Below are positions 61,629 to 64,000 of a stretch of DNA of 64,000 nt, piece by piece (position 1 is the stretch's first letter; every line of letters begins with the position of its first letter). Made by a program: the position numbers and the translations under genes. The notes below the pieces were generated by a model. The model made no database searches and was not told the origin of the DNA. It saw nothing but the letters and a program-made list of their open reading frames with translations. Source of the stretch: Robinsoniella peoriensis (GTDB lineage Bacteria; Bacillota; Clostridia; Lachnospirales; Lachnospiraceae); NCBI RefSeq assembly GCF_000797495.1, contig NZ_JTGN01000021.1:44063-108062 (forward strand), written 5' to 3'.

Positions 61629-62321
61629 ATGAATCAAACAGCAACCATAACCCAGAGAAAATTCCGGTTAAAAGATCCCGGAAGTGCTATCACCCATTTT
61701 ATTGGTATGGTAATGGCAATATTTGCTGCTATGCCACTGTTAATTAAGACTGCGGTCATGCAGCCGGACCGGACACATATCGTATCATTATCTATATTTA
61801 TTATCAGTATGATTATGCTGTATGCAGCCAGTGCCACATATCATTCCCTGGATCTGACTACCCGTACTAACCGCATACTGCGAAAACTGGATCACTGTAT
61901 GATTTTTGTACTAATCGCAGGTACTTATACACCAATTTGCATGATAGTTTTAAACGGTCCCACAGGCAACCTTTTATGTACCATCGTATGGGGAATTGCG
62001 ATTGTGGGGATTATCATTAAAATGTGCTGGATTACCTGTCCGAAATGGTTTTCATCTATACTCTATATCGGTATGGGATGGGTATGTGTTCTGGCATTTA
62101 CCCAGATTGTTAAAGCGCTTCCGGCCGCAGGCTTTGGATGGCTGCTGGCTGGCGGGATTATCTATACGGCAGGCGGAATCATATACGCTCTTAAACTCCC
62201 GATTTTTGATTCGAAACACAAAAACTTCGGATCACATGAAATCTTCCACCTCTTTGTTATGGGCGGAAGCATCTGTCATTTTATTCTCATGTACGTTTAC
62301 GTTGCAGGAATGGCAATTTAA
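61629..62321 (+). CDS. Hemolysin III family protein (PAQR type)
   Basis: This 230-residue protein has seven predicted membrane helices and the metal-site motifs of the HlyIII/PAQR family: ITHFIGMVMA, SATYHSLD, RKLDHCMIFVLIAGTYTP and HEIFHLFVMGGSICHF. The conserved His/Asp residues bind zinc in related receptors. Its role in bacteria is unclear. GAGGAGG lies ten bases before the start. A MITE-like repeat begins 20 bases after its stop. Confidence 0.92.
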   Translation: MNQTATITQRKFRLKDPGSAITHFIGMVMAIFAAMPLLIKTAVMQPDRTHIVSLSIFIISMIMLYAASATYHSLDLTTRTNRILRKLDHCMIFVLIAGTYTPICMIVLNGPTGNLLCTIVWGIAIVGIIIKMCWITCPKWFSSILYIGMGWVCVLAFTQIVKALPAAGFGWLLAGGIIYTAGGIIYALKLPIFDSKHKNFGSHEIFHLFVMGGSICHFILMYVYVAGMAI

Positions 62322-62340
62322 CTGACTATACAGCCGGCTG

Positions 62341-62510
62341 CTCTAGAGCGTGTTTTAAAATTGCTTTCTGGCAGCTGTGCGTCACAGTTTGTGGGAGATT
62401 TGTCCCGGATGAAGGGCGCGTAGCGGGCTACGTAACCTGAATTCGGGGCAAATATGCCGCAAAGTGGGGCGTGCAGATGGCAGGAATGAATTTTCAAACA
62501 CGCTCTAGAG
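62341..62510. repeat. MITE-like element, copy A2
   Basis: This 170-bp element is about 90% identical to 20764-20932. Its terminal inverted repeats are CTCTAGAGCGTGTTTTAAAA at the left and CTCTAGAGCGTGTTTGAAAA read from the right. It has no coding capacity and lies just after the hemolysin III gene, near an IS1182 transposase that might act on it or be unrelated. Confidence 0.85.
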
Positions 62511-62580
62511 CGAACGGATTCTTGAATTTGGTTTTCGCTGATTAAGACGCTTTGTAAATGATAGGTAGTGTACAGAAAGA
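62505..62580. repeat. Dispersed repeat B, copy 2
   Basis: CTAGAGCGAAC and the core starting GACGCTTTGTAAATGATAGG (62546-62580) recur at 26529-26610. It directly abuts element A2 and shares its CTAGAGCG border. The following ~170 bases up to the terminator hold no visible gene. Confidence 0.6.
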
Positions 62581-62754
62581 TGTGAGTTTGTTCCTTTTTC
62601 TGGTTACAGAATGAAAAACAAATTCCGTTCTCAAGATCAGTTGCTTTACGCCAATCGCGTCCGGCATGCCACAACCCCGGGGTCCTATCATGCTGAGAAT
62701 ACCGAGGGCACTGAAAAACATATGTTTTTAAATCCTTCCTTATTAATAAAACAC

Positions 62755-62791
62755 AAAATCCACCAGACTCAAATTTTTCTGGTGGATTTTT
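62755..62791. terminator. Bidirectional hairpin downstream of the transposase
   Basis: AAAATCCACCAG / CTGGTGGATTTT (12-bp perfect stem) with flanking A and T runs lies 45 bases after the transposase stop. Confidence 0.8.
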
Positions 62792-62836
62792 GTGCATTTT
62801 CTATGGATGATTCCTTTTTCTGAACTAGGGATTCCT

Positions 62837-64000
62837 TTATTTTTCCCCCATCACTTTCATGATTCGTTTGAGGTTCACTGCAAATATTGCCATCGCTCCC
62901 TGCATTTCCATGCCAATAAGACCTGATGATGACGCAACGTCATAACCATGTCTATGTTTTAACTCGCTGTTTTTTGCTTCTATCTTATAACGCTCTTTTA
63001 CTTTTTCTTTAAAATATTCCGTTTCCTGAAATTGTGCCTGTTCGCTATGGGTATCACTGATGACCGTCTCTGTATATGTCTTTTTTTTCGCTCCCTCTTT
63101 GTAGCATCCTTCTCTATAAAGGCATTTTTTACATTTTTTTATATCAAAAGTATAGGTTATCCGCGCATTCCTGCCCTCAGCTTTTTGTTTATTCAGATAT
63201 TTATGGATTGCCATATGCCCTGCTTTACATTGATACATTAAAGCATCTTTGTTAAATTCAAATTTATCTTCCTTTTTACGATTTCCTTGTGTAACATTAC
63301 TGCATAATCTAGCGACCAGTTCATAATCTTCTTCTCTTGCAGCATCTATATTTTTTTTGCTTGCATATGCCTTGTCACCAATAACTGTTTTAATCTCCAT
63401 TCCTGCTTCCCTGCTTTTCTGTACCAGGGCTGCCAATTCCTTTCCATCCGTTTTCTCTCCGCTGGTTATTGTGGCAGCTGTAATAATTCTTTCTTCCGTC
63501 ATGGCGATATGTGTTTTATATCCAAAGAAGGAGGTGTCTGCTGTCTTATGTCCAATTTTTGCATCCCCATCTTTTGAGGTATCCATTTGTTCAAGGTCAT
63601 CACGGACAGCTTCTTCTAATAATTTCAATTTTTCCTGCACTTTGGGATAGCTGCATATCGTTTTATTCTCTTTTATAGTGGAAATAAGCTGATTGCAATA
63701 CGCCAGTTCTTTTTCCAAAGAATCTTCTGTATTTTTAGCAGGAAACTGGTTTTTCATTGTTTCTTCCACTTCATAAACGGTACGCCGTAGTTTTTTTGAC
63801 CTTTCCTGTAGTGCCTGCCGCGGAGTCATTTGATTGTATCTTGATTTTGTATGTGTGGCATCAACAATAATGGTTTTTGATTTTATGATTTCCTGCTCTA
63901 ATGCAATCTGGACTGTTTTCGCAATCAGCATATCTAAAAGTGCCATATCTTTTAATCGCAATTTACGAAATTTCGTCAATGAGCTGGGATTAATAACCTC
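62837..64000 (-). mobile_element. IS1182 family transposase (5' end outside window)
   Basis: The frame is open to the right window edge, giving about 388 visible residues. It has the DDE core: first Asp in TIIVDATHTKSRYN, second Asp in VIGDKAYASKKN, and Glu in EAKNSELKHRHGYD. A Cys-rich segment (CKKCLYREGCYKEG) typical of IS1182 lies between. The N-terminal ~130 residues and left end of the element are missing from view. The gene looks intact where visible. Confidence 0.92.

Overview
This window looks like chromosomal DNA of a strictly anaerobic, low-to-mid GC Clostridia, most likely a gut-associated member of the Lachnospiraceae. The reasons are YesM/YesN-type sensor pairs next to CUT1 sugar ABC transporters, a complete V/A-type ATPase operon, N-terminal-rubredoxin ('reverse') rubrerythrins under a PerR-like repressor, T-box and yybP-ykoY riboswitches, an LrgAB pair, choline-binding-repeat and NlpC/P60 wall proteins, and an IS1182 transposase. 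I cannot name the species.

Layout. 0-8.5 kb (minus): a glycan operon running GH16 enzyme, solute-binding lipoprotein, two permeases, histidine kinase, AraC-type response regulator and the start of a GH20-like hexosaminidase cut by the window edge. 8.6-18.3 kb (minus): housekeeping and accessory genes (Nudix, LrgAB, YaiI/YqxD, DUF2804, inositol-monophosphatase-like, YaaA, flavodoxin), then a small unknown gene upstream of yccF, behind a manganese riboswitch, then a zinc-ribbon membrane protein and a MATE exporter. 18.5-27.4 kb: a sialic-acid cluster. nanE, a CUT1 transporter, a nanQ-like gene, a ROK kinase and an RpiR regulator lie on minus; a nanA-like lyase and an SGNH esterase lie on plus. 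27.6-36.9 kb: GH25 lysozyme, a response regulator that lacks its DNA-binding domain, nth, a T-box-controlled BASS transporter, an integrase remnant beside tRNA-Lys, an AI-2E family protein and trmB. 37.2-45.7 kb: nine V-ATPase genes in one plus-strand operon. 46-50 kb: two NlpC/P60 wall hydrolases flanking a DnaA-box cluster. 50.3-55.9 kb: trxB, perR and three nearly identical rubrerythrins, each with its own promoter and operator. 56-64 kb: ECF S component, DEAD-box helicase, TelA and XpaC family proteins, hemolysin III, repeats and the transposase.

How the genes work together. The GH16/GH20-like enzymes and the sialic-acid genes both fit use of host glycans. Neither CUT1 transporter has its own ATPase gene here, so both probably use a shared MsmX-type ATPase encoded elsewhere. 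The PerR/rubrerythrin/TrxB block is an oxygen and peroxide defence island in which four promoters share one architecture: a sigma-A promoter directly followed by an ATCAGTAA...TTACTGAT-type operator.

Most notable: (1) a yybP-ykoY Mn riboswitch with a 17-bp overlapping terminator in front of an uncharacterised gene and yccF; (2) the four-site oxidative-stress regulon with tripled reverse rubrerythrin; (3) three unrelated 14-15 bp minisatellites that all begin at a stop codon; (4) a T-box in front of a BASS transporter; (5) a DnaA-box cluster far from any dnaA gene; (6) two copies of a MITE-like element, one inside the sialic-acid operon.
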